Counted from the first letter of the stretch, positions 1 to 11,096 are shown. The stretch: DNA of 20,741 nt from UBA10001 sp964349095 (GCA_964349095.1 CAYGFD010000010.1:1-20741); one strand, 5' to 3'. The notes: a model not told the origin generated them from the letters alone. Translations and numbers: made by a program.

Positions 1-2482
1 AATCTGTATCTTTCAATTCATTAATAACAGCCTCCTCGCTATTAAGAATTCCTCTCATGAATTCTGTTAAAATACCTGCCAATTCCTTCTCTTGTTTTTC
101 ATTTTTCACAACCTCTTGACTGCGGTCATTTCTTAAATCAGCAGCAGCTTCTTTGGCAGCCATCTCTGCATGCTGTGGCTCTCCTATTACTATACGTCGA
201 ACCTTTTTTGTTGGGTCAGATTCTTTTTCATTTTCGAGTCGAATTACAAATCCTTTTGCCCCAGCATTTCCAGAAAGTTGCCCATATAAGGCCAATAACT
301 TATTTGGTATTTCTTTGTATAAATCCTGTATTTTCTTCAAATCATCTTCATTATCAATTACTATTTCACCGCTTCCAACATCCAGTACCTTTGAAAGCAT
401 TGCCTCTTTTAACCTTCCTTGCGCGAAGTGTGCTTCTCTTAATGATGCTGAATCAGAAGTCGCGCTCATAATAGCCTGCTGAAATTTCGTCGGCCCACCA
501 GCTCCCAAACCCCATTTTGTACTCACTTGCCCCTCCTTAACGTTAACAAAATTTCCCTCTTTATCGATATCTGCTTTAATAGACAACTCATTGTGTGGCG
601 CTCCACCAATACGTTGACGGCCACCAACTTTCTGAATTTCAGCTCTGGAAAATTTTTCTTGCCAAGTATTTTTTAACTTAACATTACCAGATCTTTTACC
701 TGTAATTGCTTCGCCGCCCGCATCCTTCTCAACTTCATAACCTCGCTTATAAGTTCCGCTTTCAGGATCAAAATAAGCATGGCCTAAATATTCCCAATGA
801 CCAGTTTTCTTTCCTATCTCTTCTAAATCATTAGTCAATAATCTCATACTTTGTTGATCATCTCCTAAATAACCATACAAAAAATTATCAAGAACTTCGT
901 CATCGTAAACAGTGCCATCATCTTTGGCATATTTTTTTGCAAAATGTTCAGTTCCCAATATATCATCTAAGTAACCATTAGAAGCGGCGGCCTTTATGAT
1001 GGCCCTTCTTCGTCTTAGACCCTCATCCCCTTTCATATTTTCTACGGCTATCGATGACTGCATGAATTCCTCTTTGGTCATGTTTTGGTAATCCTTCATC
1101 AATTCATTCTCAAACTTACTCTCAACGAAATTTGAATAAGGAATTTTCAACTTGCCACCTGTTCGAAATTGTTCCGTGACTTCCCTGCCGTAAGATGAAG
1201 CGATCTCTTTCGCCTCATGTTCAAGTTCATGGGTACGAGCTTCCCATCCCCGTGCAGCAGCCACTGGATTTAAAGCCGCAAAAGCTGCCTTTTTGAAAAC
1301 ACCTACTTTTTTACCCTCACCCGCCTCCATTAAACGAGATGTCATGTTATTCCAACTAATTTTTGTAGACCCCCAAGCCCGACCGACACCAAAACCAGCC
1401 GCTCTAAACGGCGCCCTAGCAACTGCTGATCCACCTTTTCTAATTGCACTCATTGCTGAACCAGCGAGTTTTCCTCCTGCTACACCGAGCTGTTGCGTCA
1501 TCCAAAGCGCGGCTAACAAAATCGCTATATTAATTAAAAAAGACAATAAAACTTCAGACTGACCTATACCAGTCATTGTCACTGCTGGAATAGCTGCTTG
1601 TTGAGTGCCAGAAAGTTTTAATGATGCGGCTGAATTACCACCAGACTCTTGCATTATGGCTAAACTTAGCCACAAAAATAAAGACAACAGCGGGCCAGTA
1701 ACTACATACTTAGTAAAATAATCCCACCACATACTGGCATACTTTTCTCCAATCCCAGGTACGGTATTTAAAGTAAAAGCAATTGGCGAAACAATGACTA
1801 ACAGCCATAGTGCTATGATTCTCATCATAAAGACAAGAAGTATTACACCCACAACAATGGTGGAAATAATTATAGAAATTAAAGCGAGTAACGCTGCGCC
1901 AAAATACTCCCAGCTTTGCTTTGCGTTCTCATCAAAACCATTAGTTCCATCAGCAAATTGAAAATATTTATCTATTTGAAAACCGTTTATAAAGTTAGCG
2001 GCGGCTGCATCCTTAAAACTATTTACAAAAGTGAGCATTATGACTTGGGCAAAATCAATTATGAAACCGCAAATACCTTTGGAAAAGTTTACTATAACCG
2101 CCATTATCAAGACCTTACCTAAATGTTTTTTATAATGATAACTATCAATACGGAAAATTGTTCCAAAAGCCATTAATAACAAGATCACGATAAACAACAT
2201 ATTTACCAAATCTCGTATTAACACCCAACCCTTGGATACTGCGGGTGAGTTTATAAAATCATTATATTGAGTAATTGATACTAACCACCCGACTATCCAA
2301 AAGAAAAATTTACCAATTAAATTGGCGATATTAATAAAGCCATCAGCTAGTAAACTCATGATAAAGCCACCGGCATCAGCCCGCGCAGCAATAGGAAACA
2401 ACAATAAAACTAAAAACAGCACAAACACCACCTTTAGTGATTTGGGTTGCTGCTTAAATTTATTATAGAGTCTAGAAAACAT
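1..2482 (-). CDS. VirB6/TrbL-like polytopic membrane protein with long hydrophilic tail (C-terminus outside window)
   Basis: I translated this frame by hand from ATG at 2482 and it stays open for 827 codons to the window edge, so the C-terminus is missing. Residues 17-33 form a signal-like hydrophobic helix ending in a short Ala-rich stretch. Further hydrophobic segments lie at about 48-71, 88-110, 121-150, 196-220, 221-240, 259-277 and 311-328. The segment around 225-240 has the aromatic/aliphatic run followed by Ser-Pro-Ile-Ala-Phe that is common in VirB6/TrbL-type inner-membrane channel subunits of type IV secretion systems. From about 345 onward the protein is hydrophilic, charged and mostly helical in composition, with no further membrane span, giving a tail of at least 480 residues. 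The start lies 7 bases after the stop of the small membrane protein upstream, with no clear Shine-Dalgarno. The family call rests on topology and the Pro-containing helix. The tail matches nothing I recognise. Confidence 0.7.
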   Translation of the reverse strand, partial: MFSRLYNKFKQQPKSLKVVFVLFLVLLLFPIAARADAGGFIMSLLADGFINIANLIGKFFFWIVGWLVSITQYNDFINSPAVSKGWVLIRDLVNMLFIVILLLMAFGTIFRIDSYHYKKHLGKVLIMAVIVNFSKGICGFIIDFAQVIMLTFVNSFKDAAAANFINGFQIDKYFQFADGTNGFDENAKQSWEYFGAALLALISIIISTIVVGVILLVFMMRIIALWLLVIVSPIAFTLNTVPGIGEKYASMWWDYFTKYVVTGPLLSLFLWLSLAIMQESGGNSAASLKLSGTQQAAIPAVTMTGIGQSEVLLSFLINIAILLAALWMTQQLGVAGGKLAGSAMSAIRKGGSAVARAPFRAAGFGVGRAWGSTKISWNNMTSRLMEAGEGKKVGVFKKAAFAALNPVAAARGWEARTHELEHEAKEIASSYGREVTEQFRTGGKLKIPYSNFVESKFENELMKDYQNMTKEEFMQSSIAVENMKGDEGLRRRRAIIKAAASNGYLDDILGTEHFAKKYAKDDGTVYDDEVLDNFLYGYLGDDQQSMRLLTNDLEEIGKKTGHWEYLGHAYFDPESGTYKRGYEVEKDAGGEAITGKRSGNVKLKNTWQEKFSRAEIQKVGGRQRIGGAPHNELSIKADIDKEGNFVNVKEGQVSTKWGLGAGGPTKFQQAIMSATSDSASLREAHFAQGRLKEAMLSKVLDVGSGEIVIDNEDDLKKIQDLYKEIPNKLLALYGQLSGNAGAKGFVIRLENEKESDPTKKVRRIVIGEPQHAEMAAKEAAADLRNDRSQEVVKNEKQEKELAGILTEFMRGILNSEEAVINELKDTD

Positions 2483-2489
2483 TTTTGTT

Positions 2490-2975
2490 TTATAAAAAAA
2501 TCGCACAGAGCGTTTGCTCAACAATAGTGCCTTCTTCACACAAATACTTAAACGTACCGAAAACCAAAGCGACCACGATAATCATGACCATGCCGAAAGC
2601 AAATAGACCTAAAATTGTTAATAGTTTATCCAGTTTACCCATCTCCCAGCCTGGAACAACGTAAGAGGCTATTAAATCAAACAGTCCAGTCAGTAAAAAA
2701 GTAGGTATCGAGATAAATATATCTCCAAAACTTCCCCCAATAGCGGTCCCCCCCTTTATTATTTTGATAATGTTCCTAATTGTCTTTATCTTTTGAGCTG
2801 CCCCATCACCACCAGTTGCCCCCATTAGTTGACCTGCTACCGAACCGGCCTGAGCTAGTATGCCGTCCTGCGCTCGTGCTTGTGATAATTGGCCCTGAGT
2901 TGCCCTTTCTTTTAAACGTTCTACTGGATCATCTTGCACCTCTTCTTGATCTTGTTCATTTATATTATCGGGCAT
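2490..2975 (-). CDS. Small two-helix membrane protein of the VirB6-like cluster
   Basis: This is a 161-residue protein of unknown family. Residues 1-30 are strongly acidic and Gln-rich, and 30-65 are Ala/Gly/Gln-rich, so the N-terminus is probably soluble. A basic amphipathic stretch (61-75) precedes two hydrophobic segments at about 83-106 and 118-142. Two Cys (146 and 157) sit in the short C-terminal tail and could pair if the tail faces the outside. ATG at 2975 is the first start after the promoter at 3043-3071. No Shine-Dalgarno is evident; the upstream bases are AT-rich. The stop is 7 bases before the VirB6-like start, so the two are almost certainly co-transcribed. In type IV secretion clusters small membrane subunits often sit beside VirB6, but no VirB2, VirB3 or PrgI signature is visible, so only a structural accessory role can be inferred. 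Confidence 0.75.
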   Translation of the reverse strand: MPDNINEQDQEEVQDDPVERLKERATQGQLSQARAQDGILAQAGSVAGQLMGATGGDGAAQKIKTIRNIIKIIKGGTAIGGSFGDIFISIPTFLLTGLFDLIASYVVPGWEMGKLDKLLTILGLFAFGMVMIIVVALVFGTFKYLCEEGTIVEQTLCAIFL

Positions 2976-3012
2976 TGGATTTAATATAACTTTGGTATTT
3001 ACCTAATAATTT

Positions 3013-3085
3013 TACCACAATTTTGATTGTAAATATATTATTATTATACCACAAAATTAATATTTTTTCAAATATTTATACCACA
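3013..3085 (-). repeat. Three spaced copies of TGTGGTA, each beginning an extended -10-like site
   Basis: On the plus strand TACCACA occurs at 3013-3019, 3047-3053 and 3079-3085, spaced 34 and 32 bases apart (about three helical turns). Read on the minus strand each copy continues into a -10-like hexamer: TGTGGTATAAA, TGTGGTATAAT and TGTGGTAAAAT. Only the middle one has a good -35 at the right distance. The others may be secondary start sites or copies of a protein-binding site. Confidence 0.5.
3043..3071 (-). promoter_or_regulatory. Sigma-70-type promoter for the small membrane protein and VirB6-like genes
   Basis: On the minus strand the -35 TTGAAA (3066-3071) and the -10 TATAAT (3043-3048) are separated by 17 bases, and TGG directly before the -10 gives an extended -10. 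Transcription would start near 3036, leaving a leader of about 60 bases before ATG at 2975. It implies the last two genes can be expressed independently of the giant gene. Confidence 0.75.
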
Positions 3086-3108
3086 CCAATTATTACTAAT
3101 TAGTTTAT

Positions 3109-6100
3109 CTAAGGTTGAACCTGAATAGTGCCGTTGAAGTTTAACCAAGCGTTGTTGCTATACAAACTACAGGCCGCGGCAGCTCCATCAATACCCCACT
3201 TGCCAGTAGGTGTGCCAGCTGGACCACCAAAACACCAATCCCAGTTATCTCTCAAGTAAACTCTAGGTTTATATATACAGGCACCAGCTCCCCCAGCAGC
3301 TGTTTTATCCCAACACGGAGCATTTCCCGCAACAGGACAAGCCGGTAATCCTTGGCCGCCAGGCAAACACGATAAAGTCCTAGCATAACTAAAGTACCCA
3401 ACACTAACGCCGCTGTCGTCTACACAAGCTTGCGGCGAGTCACCAAAATTATATGCTGGATTAGCTGTTCCATCAGTGAGCTTAGCTGGCTGACAGAAAG
3501 GTTTATGATTTTTGTATTTACCAATTGAGCCAGATGAATTGTCTGGATCGCCAACCCAGTCAACTCTTACTTCAGCCAATGGCATTTGATTACCGTTTGT
3601 ATTATAGCCATAAAAATTTGCCGAAACTGAAACTGGTGATTTAAATACCCTATTTCCCGTATTATAAATTTCATCGTTAGCTTTAATTGTAAAGCCATCG
3701 ACGCCCTCACCAGTGCTCTTATTATTAACAAAATTTACAGTCTTAACTTTTGGAGCCTGACCAATTGCCGGATCACCACTTATATCGCTAAGTGATGCTG
3801 AAACAGTATCATAACCGCGTCGAGTCGAAGATAGACTATAAAGACTATAGACCCTGGCAAACAATTGCTGTACCTTAGTTATACCGACTGAACCTGTAAC
3901 TGCAAACCTAGTACCAAGACATATACCTTCATCCCCGCAACCTGTTCTATCATTATCGGTTGGAGTACTGCATGGCTGTCTGTTACGATCCCCTCCGATA
4001 CAAATATTTGGTCGAGATGAGGCACCACAATCGAAACCGGTAGCTCCTGTGGCACAACCATATGGAGACGCAGCCCGTACTGCGCTTGTGTACTGGTAAA
4101 TAGGAATTAGATTATTTTTTAAATCAACCAGCCCACTGATTGCGCCAAATGGAGATAGGTCTGCCGATTTATCATAAATACCGCCGCCGACATCTACAGA
4201 GAAATTCAAATCACTATTTAATAATCTATTAGTTTGGGCTTTATTTTGAATTCCGTTTGCAACCTTTGAAATCTCTGAGCAATAATCTGTCTTAAGTTGA
4301 ATGACTAAACCATGGCTACCAGCTGAAGGGTATAATTCTGCAATACTTGCCGAGCCATTATTGCCTTTTGTACAGGCATAAACATTAAAACCTATAAGTA
4401 TGTCATTGCTATCAAACACCGCTCGCATAGTTATTGCATTCCCGTCACCGCTACAAATAGGGGGGTTATCATTGTCGTCGTTGTAATCAGGAGATGACCA
4501 GGGTCTAGAAAATAAAGTTGACTTATAATCCCCGCCTCTATACGGGTCAGTAGATGTAACCTGGCTACATACATTACCATCCACTTCATTTCCTCCAGAA
4601 ATAAATCCTCTACAATTATTTACCCCCGACATTATATCGATTCCGTAACCAGAACGATTTCCACCACGACAAGATTGATTATCATTCCAAGTATTTAAGT
4701 GTGCAACGATACCGCCTATCTGACTTCTTGAAACAGCCGGCCAAGTACTCGGGTAAGCAATGCTGCCCCAAACCATCGTACCATCATCGTCATTTAAATT
4801 ATGGCAGGAATAATTACCAAGGTTCCAATCATATCCATCTGCTCCTTTATGATTTGCTGCCTGGGCCGAACAATAATACGCAACCGACGGATTATTAAAA
4901 CCAGCATCGGGCGCGTAATCATAAATTGAAATATCGCCAGATACATTATCAAGTGGCATCCATGTCAGGCAGGCGTTATCTTTATCACCGTTGATAGAAC
5001 GGGACGTATCTTTTTCCAAACAATAACCACGAAGACCAATCAAGTAGTCTTGCCTATTTATACGCGACTTTGTTCCTTGTGCTTTATCAGTCAAAACACT
5101 TATATCAGGTTGGCTAAATAAACCATAGAATCTATTTTCACCTAACTCATAAGAAACTTGCTGATAACTACATTCACAATTTTGAGGATTACCAAAGGCA
5201 TCAAATGGCTGACAAATATTTGCGTCCGTATAACCGCCAATCTTTCTTTCAATATTACCACCACCCTCAACATCAGAGCCGCCGGCCTTAAACGTTGCTA
5301 GATCTGAAGGGAATGGTGAATCTACTTTTGGATACAAACGGCATTGCTTGCTTACATCTTTACCATTGTCTACACCCTTACCATCAACACCGACTGCGAG
5401 ACCGCCCGCATCAATGTAAGTTAACTTAATATCGGGTGTGACTTGAGTACCCATATTCTTTTGTTTCAAAGTATCTATTGGATAAATACCAGGAATAGAA
5501 TATCCAGATAAATCATTTCCAGACCAATTAACATCTCTTTCCTCATAAGTATTATTGTCTGGAATATTATCCACTATCAATGGCTGCGGATTTTCAACAT
5601 TAACCCAATTTCCACACTTTGATGAACCTTCATTGCCGTACTGATTGCAACGACCAAGTGAGTAACAAATAGATGTGGAGTCTCCACCAGATTCATATCT
5701 AATCGCTTCACTCTGACAAGATAACCATTCACCACAAACACGGCTACGCGTTACTTTTATCACCGAGTTAGTATCACCAATTTCACCAACCGTAGCGTCG
5801 GCTACTTCTGGCGACTGTGGTTGGTTATTATTCTTTTGGCTATTTAAATAAGTATCTTGAGCGCGGAAGTTAGTTGTACTCTTTGAAAGATCGGCAAACA
5901 ATAAACAACCATCTTTTTCACTAACTTTACCACCGCAAGAATTTGTATCGATTTTTTTATCATTCAAATAATAATAAACTTTATCAGTCAAAGCTGGATC
6001 ACGGAAGCCAGTACAACTCGACTGATCTGAAGGACAAGAATAAGCGTAAGGAGCGGCTGATTCAAAAATACTAACTTGATCAACATAAGCCACCTGTCCA

Positions 6101-9100
6101 TCAATACAGGTTGCAGCGGTACAATTCACTACTCCTGGAGACACTGTGACACCAGCATTATTCAAGACAAAGATAGCTATTTTACTTACACCTGGATCTA
6201 CTTTCATAGTGCCATACTTGTAAACCCACTTCCCTTTTTCCGCATTAGTAACAAATAAATCTGAACTAATATAATCGCCATGGTGACACTCATAATTACC
6301 AGTTACGGATCTAGTTTGACAGCCCGCTGGCGGAGTAGCGTGCATATCCACCCACCAATCAGTTTTATTTTGTTCTATGTCTGGGACAAAAATGTTGGCT
6401 GAAACTGTAAAGTAACGCGCCACATCTTTAACCCCAACATCAATATAATCAGCTGTCCTTATACCAGAATATAAATTATTATTAGTCTTAATTTTCAATA
6501 AATTACTATCCCAATACTTTCCCGGTAACGAATCATCTTGTATTAAGGTAGTGCGCCTAATGGGTGGAACCAGCTCATTATCATTAACTTTCCAGCCAAC
6601 AAATTCAGAAGCTACAGTAACTTGTGCTTTATCAAAGAAAGCTAAACCATTGTCGTAGGCGACTCCAAGGTCAAAATTACAACTTGTAGTCGTTGCTTTA
6701 AAAGTGATAGCCAACTCTTCCCAATCTTGAAGATAATTTGTGTAATCCCACAAACTTAAGCCGCCGCATGTTAAATGCAAGCTGCGCTGCGGAACGGTAG
6801 AGCCACTACCAAAACTGCCATTTGTCCAAACGCGCACGGTGTATAACTCCCCGACCGCCGTGTTAAATGATTGCCTCAAATATTTAGGCGCCACAGAATC
6901 GTTAGCAATACCTACCGCTTCCAAACCTTCCTTGGTATAACTGGCCGAGGTGCTAATAGTACTGGCCTTTACCCAGTTACCTGAAACTATTTTCCACGGA
7001 TAAGTTGAATCGGTGGTTGAAAAAGATTCAAATCCTGATTCTTGTAATAAATTTGGACCGCCAGCGGTGACTTTTTCAAAACTTGGATTGCCTTGCAAGT
7101 TACAGGGCTCGTTGGTACCAGTTTTATACCAACCATAACCCTCTAAACTGGTCACTTGTTTGTATTCACAAAGACCAGATCCAGGATCTTTAAAATAATG
7201 ACTGCCGCCACTAGTGTCTTTGAATACTTGGCACCTATCCTCGTTAACACCACATAACGGGCTAGCTGGATTGGTGGTTGCAAAAGTGTCTGGATTTAAC
7301 TTAACAAACTTATCACCCCAAGCCGATGGTACGTTCGTCTGATCAAGTGCCGGCTCACCCAACCTCTGACAAGCTTTATTTTGAACTCCACATTGCTTAC
7401 TCTTATCGTAAGCGCGATAAACTATCTCATCTGCCGGGACAACCACCGTTTGGTTATCGGTTGTAAAAGTTTCTGATCGTGGTTTAGATGAATTTTTCGT
7501 GTCAATTAAAGCCTCGCAACCAGCGGCTTCAGCGCGACACAATCTGGAAAAACTATGAACGGTAAATGTAGTGTTGTTCTTATTGGTATAAGCAGCACAG
7601 CCCAAGTAAGGAGAAGCTCCCGATGGCGCCAAGCAGGAGGCTGGGGTTTTCCAAGAGTTTTTATTTACATAAAAAGTATCAGTGATTTCTTTAAACTGTA
7701 TATTATCTATCACATAACGCGGTGATGCATTAAAACGTAAACCCAACACATCATAATTATTACCCGCTGTTACCGAAACACTCACTTTATACTCTGCCCA
7801 GTCAAAATTAATTGGGTCATTGACCTGTACAGTATAAGTTGGACTCACTGCTACACCAACATTATTTACACTTTCAAACTTTTTCGCCCAGAAACTAAGT
7901 AGATAAGTTTTACCGACTGTCAGGGTTATGTTTTGATTTTTCAACTCCCGCGCTATTAAGCCATCATTACCAGAATCATAAGAGTGTCCAAAAGCCACTA
8001 ACGATTCATTAGAGTTGGTGCCACCGGTCCAATTACCAGTTGAAGTTGGATCAATCGTGAAGGTTGAGCCACTGTCCTGATCGCCAAAAGTAGAAATAGG
8101 GAAAACTAATTTTATGTTGGTAGCTGTTGGCCCACGGAACTCCCGACAACCATTATATTTTGCCTCACACTTTTTACCTTCATTAGGTATGGCGTTAAAT
8201 ATACATGCATTCAAGGCGCCATCCCAACTACCGCCATTAATACTAGGGTCGCACTGCGTAATTGGCACACTAGTGGCTCGGTAACGAGCACAAGACGCCG
8301 AAGCGGTAATTACCTCTGAAGCTAAGCGATAAGAAATAGATCCGTTGATAGAATAAAATTGTTTGCAATCCGGTGTAATGAGCGGATCACAAGTTGACCC
8401 TCCAGGAGTTTCTGGTGGTGCTGATAAATCTGCCGCATTGCTAGATTGTAAACGCCAAGTTTTTAACTGAAAACCAGTAAGGTCCGAACCCACCCACGTG
8501 TAGTAAGTCTTTGCTCTAGTATCAGTGTCTTTGATACACTGTTGCAATTGTGAATAGTATTCTTTTTGCTCACCTGAGGCTGGCTGCTCTAAATTAGTAA
8601 ACTCACTACAACCAGCATATTGTGCAGGACAACTCTGAGCGGTAGTCGGTATAAACTCCATATTCTCTGAGTCTCTATCAAAAAACGATGCGGCCTTCAC
8701 ATAGCTATTTATGCCGACACATTCTTTGGGACAACTATCCCCCGCTTGAATAACCGCCGGCACCGACGGTGAACCATCGGCTGGCTTATAGTTATCACAG
8801 CCGAGTTCGTCGGCACTGCACCAGGATAAAAACTTTTTACATTCTGCCGAATCGTTATCAGTAATCGGACGACCAAAATCGTCGACATCATAACAGTGCA
8901 AATAATCTGGCGCTTCTTTTAGGTATTCGCTTTTTACAGTGGCGTAATTTACATAATTTGTATCTGTTTCGCTAAGCACCTTATTCACTAATTGTTCCGC
9001 CGGATTATTACCTACTGCTCCCGAGACTGCATCAATATCAATGGAGCTTATTCTTAAAAATTCAGTACATCCTTCGTCAGACGAACTACAACCAGCTTTA

Positions 9101-11096
9101 TCTAAATTCTTTAAATATATTCTATCAGCGGTGTTGCTGGAGTATCGATCAGCTCCTTGGCTAGTTGGATTAAATTCTTTTGAATACCATTTACAACCAA
9201 CGGCTTGGCTACAAACTGGGTCATCATAATTTTGAAGCGAATTAGTGAGAACTGAAAATGTCGAACCAGCTGGAGAACTAAAGGTCTGACAGGTGGCATA
9301 GGGTGAATAACCAGAACCCTCTGGAAACTCGCATGAATTACCCCCAAAGCGCCAAACATTTTTCTCTGCCACACAATAACCCCAAGCCTGACAGTTGCCG
9401 TCTTCGTCTTCAGCTACACATTGCTCCAAATCAACACAAGTATCTTGTCGGTTCGCACCTCTAGGCTCTAAAGTTTGGCCTGGACCTTGAATACGACATT
9501 GTGATTGCGGCGCCCGCAAAACCCAATCCGGATCTATTAAATGATAATACGGACTTGCAACATCATTAAAGCCATTCACAACTTGTTGCAAAGTAACTTG
9601 CTGGTCTTTAAATTTATCAGCAGCGAGTTCCCAACCGACTGATACTATTCTCGCTTGGCGTAATTTTTTTATATCGGTCAAATACCACGCATCGGGTGAA
9701 CGCTGATTCGAGGGGCGAATATTCTTAAACACCCAACCACCATTTAAGCTTCCGGCTTGAATAGCTTCTTTTACGGTTAACAGTTTACCTTCATCAGCCT
9801 TACGTAATAACTGTTCCATACGTGAATCAATCGTACAGTTATAAACACCGGCAAATTTTATATCCTGAGGACAATTGGACAATTGACCAATAATATCAAA
9901 TGGCTGATCAACAACTAGTTGAGGTGTGGAGATTGAGGAGTTAACTTGTACCGCATACTCTACCCCGCTAGTTCCAAATAAACCAAAGTTAGCAGAAGGA
10001 CCAAGACCAGACGGGTTTGGTACTAAACCTTGCTGAAATAATCGCTTGATTAGTCTCGATGCTAGAGTCTGCGTAAAAACACCAGCGGCGTCAGCTACTA
10101 AATCTCCAGTCGGTTGTAGCTTGGATTGAACCGCTCCACCGATCGCACTACTCACCTGACTTTCTAAAAATACACTTGGTGTTTTAATTGCTTGCGAGAT
10201 TGGTTCGACTATATCTTTTTGACCGCGATTGGCCAATAATTTTAACTCTTCGATTTTTTGATCAGCGGCCTGTCTTTCTAAAGCAATTTTCTGAAGCTCT
10301 AAAGATGTACCTAAATCTGTTTGTGCTGGATCTAAAAATGCCTGGGCCTTCGTTAAAACATCAGGAGCATTTTTAATTGTATTCCAATTTTTTTTCAAAT
10401 CATCAAGATCACAAATCCTATTTCTTGGTTTATAGTTTTTTCCAAATTGTAACAAACTTTTAGCAATATCTCTTTTCACTTCTTCCTTGGTTTTACTGAT
10501 ACCTTGTATTGGACCGATCGGTTCGCACAAACCATAGCGAACAAAAGAATTTTCTCGAGCGTACTCGTCTATTAAATCGCCAATGGTATTATCTGCGGTT
10601 TTTTCTAAATACTTACCCCAATCCAGTGTTTGAAACAGAGGTTTTTGGCCAATACCACCCGATGTAATCTGGGTAGCAACATCGTTAGCTATATCGGTGG
10701 TTAAAGTTATTACGGCATTACGATAGGCAATGGCCGCGCCATGCTCCCAAGCAAATGTGCTGGCATCCTTAATTTGCTCCCAAATCCATTTTCCAGCGGT
10801 GACAACGTCGCCGATAACAGTGGTGACAAAAGCTTCGGCTGGGCGAGGTGCAAATAAACCTGCTGAAGACAACAAAACCGTCACGACAATAATTATCGNN
10901 NNNNNNNNNNNNNNNNNNNNNNNNNNNNNNNNNNNNNNNNNNNNNNNNNNNNNNNNNNNNNNNNNNNNNNNNNNNNNNNNNNNNNNNNNNNNNNNNNNCG
11001 AGGTGCAAATAAACCTGCTGAAGACAACAAAACCGTCACGACAATAATTATCGCGCCCAATTTTGATTTTACCGAATTAAAACGGATGGGTTCCAT
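3109..11096 (-). CDS. Giant secreted Cys-rich multidomain surface protein (interrupted by an artefactual N gap)
   Basis: Merging the 55-base contig-end overlap at the N run gives one frame of about 2610 residues from ATG at 11096 to TAG at 3109. I see a Sec signal peptide (basic start, hydrophobic core at about 14-30, Pro-Ala-Glu-Ala before the likely cut after 37). A helical region follows (about 38-420) with a charged, coiled-coil-like stretch near 209-240. A Cys-rich region runs from about 480 to 1260, with recurrent C-x6-C pairs, usually followed two residues later by Phe or Tyr. Three stretches look like carbohydrate-binding-module-type jelly rolls (about 938-1084, 1283-1441 and 1466-1627). 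An Asn/Gly/Cys-rich C-terminal half follows. There is no obvious anchor or sorting signal at the C-terminus. The start is one base after the stop of the upstream Asp-repeat protein (TAG-T-ATG), implying translational coupling. The role is unknown. I infer a disulfide-stabilised extracellular protein for surface attachment, or a partner of the VirB6-like system. Confidence 0.85.
10844..10898. repeat. Left copy of a 55-base contig-end overlap
   Basis: These 55 bases end exactly at the N run and are identical to 10999-11053, which begins exactly after it. The position and exactness indicate duplicated contig ends from assembly, not a biological repeat. Confidence 0.95.
10899..10998. other. 100-N scaffold gap, artefactual
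   Basis: A run of exactly 100 N is a placeholder of unknown length. Because the flanking 55 bases are identical, the true distance is negative (an overlap). Removing the N run and one copy (155 bases) joins the two halves of the giant gene in frame and completes its signal peptide. Confidence 0.9.
10999..11053. repeat. Right copy of the 55-base contig-end overlap
   Basis: Identical over all 55 bases to 10844-10898 and starting at the first base after the N run. It encodes the same signal-peptide core residues in the same frame, so the two copies represent a single genomic locus. Confidence 0.95.

Larger units (their letters stand above)
2976..3108. other. AT-rich intergenic region, longest non-coding stretch of the window
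   Basis: These 133 bases separate the stop of the giant gene from the small membrane protein gene. They hold the promoter at 3043-3071, three near-identical TACCACA sites, and a 10-base perfect palindrome (ACTAATTAGT, 3095-3104) just beyond the giant gene's stop. No GC-rich hairpin with a T-run is visible, so I call no terminator. Confidence 0.7.

Noticed and set aside
153..2122. Plus-strand open frames in the left 2 kb
   Set aside because: They are antisense to a continuous 827-codon minus-strand frame with clear membrane-protein character and resemble no known protein.
3095..3104. Palindrome ACTAATTAGT as a terminator of the giant gene
   Set aside because: It is a short AT-rich palindrome with no loop and no following T-run on the minus strand, so it would not form a stable terminator hairpin.
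10730..11047. Plus-strand open frame crossing the N gap
   Set aside because: It is antisense to the giant gene, depends on N codons, and repeats the same residues on both sides because of the duplicated contig ends.
10844..11053. Apparent 55-base direct repeats as a biological duplication or attachment site
   Set aside because: Both copies abut an exact 100-N run, and merging them gives an uninterrupted frame, so assembly overlap explains them fully.
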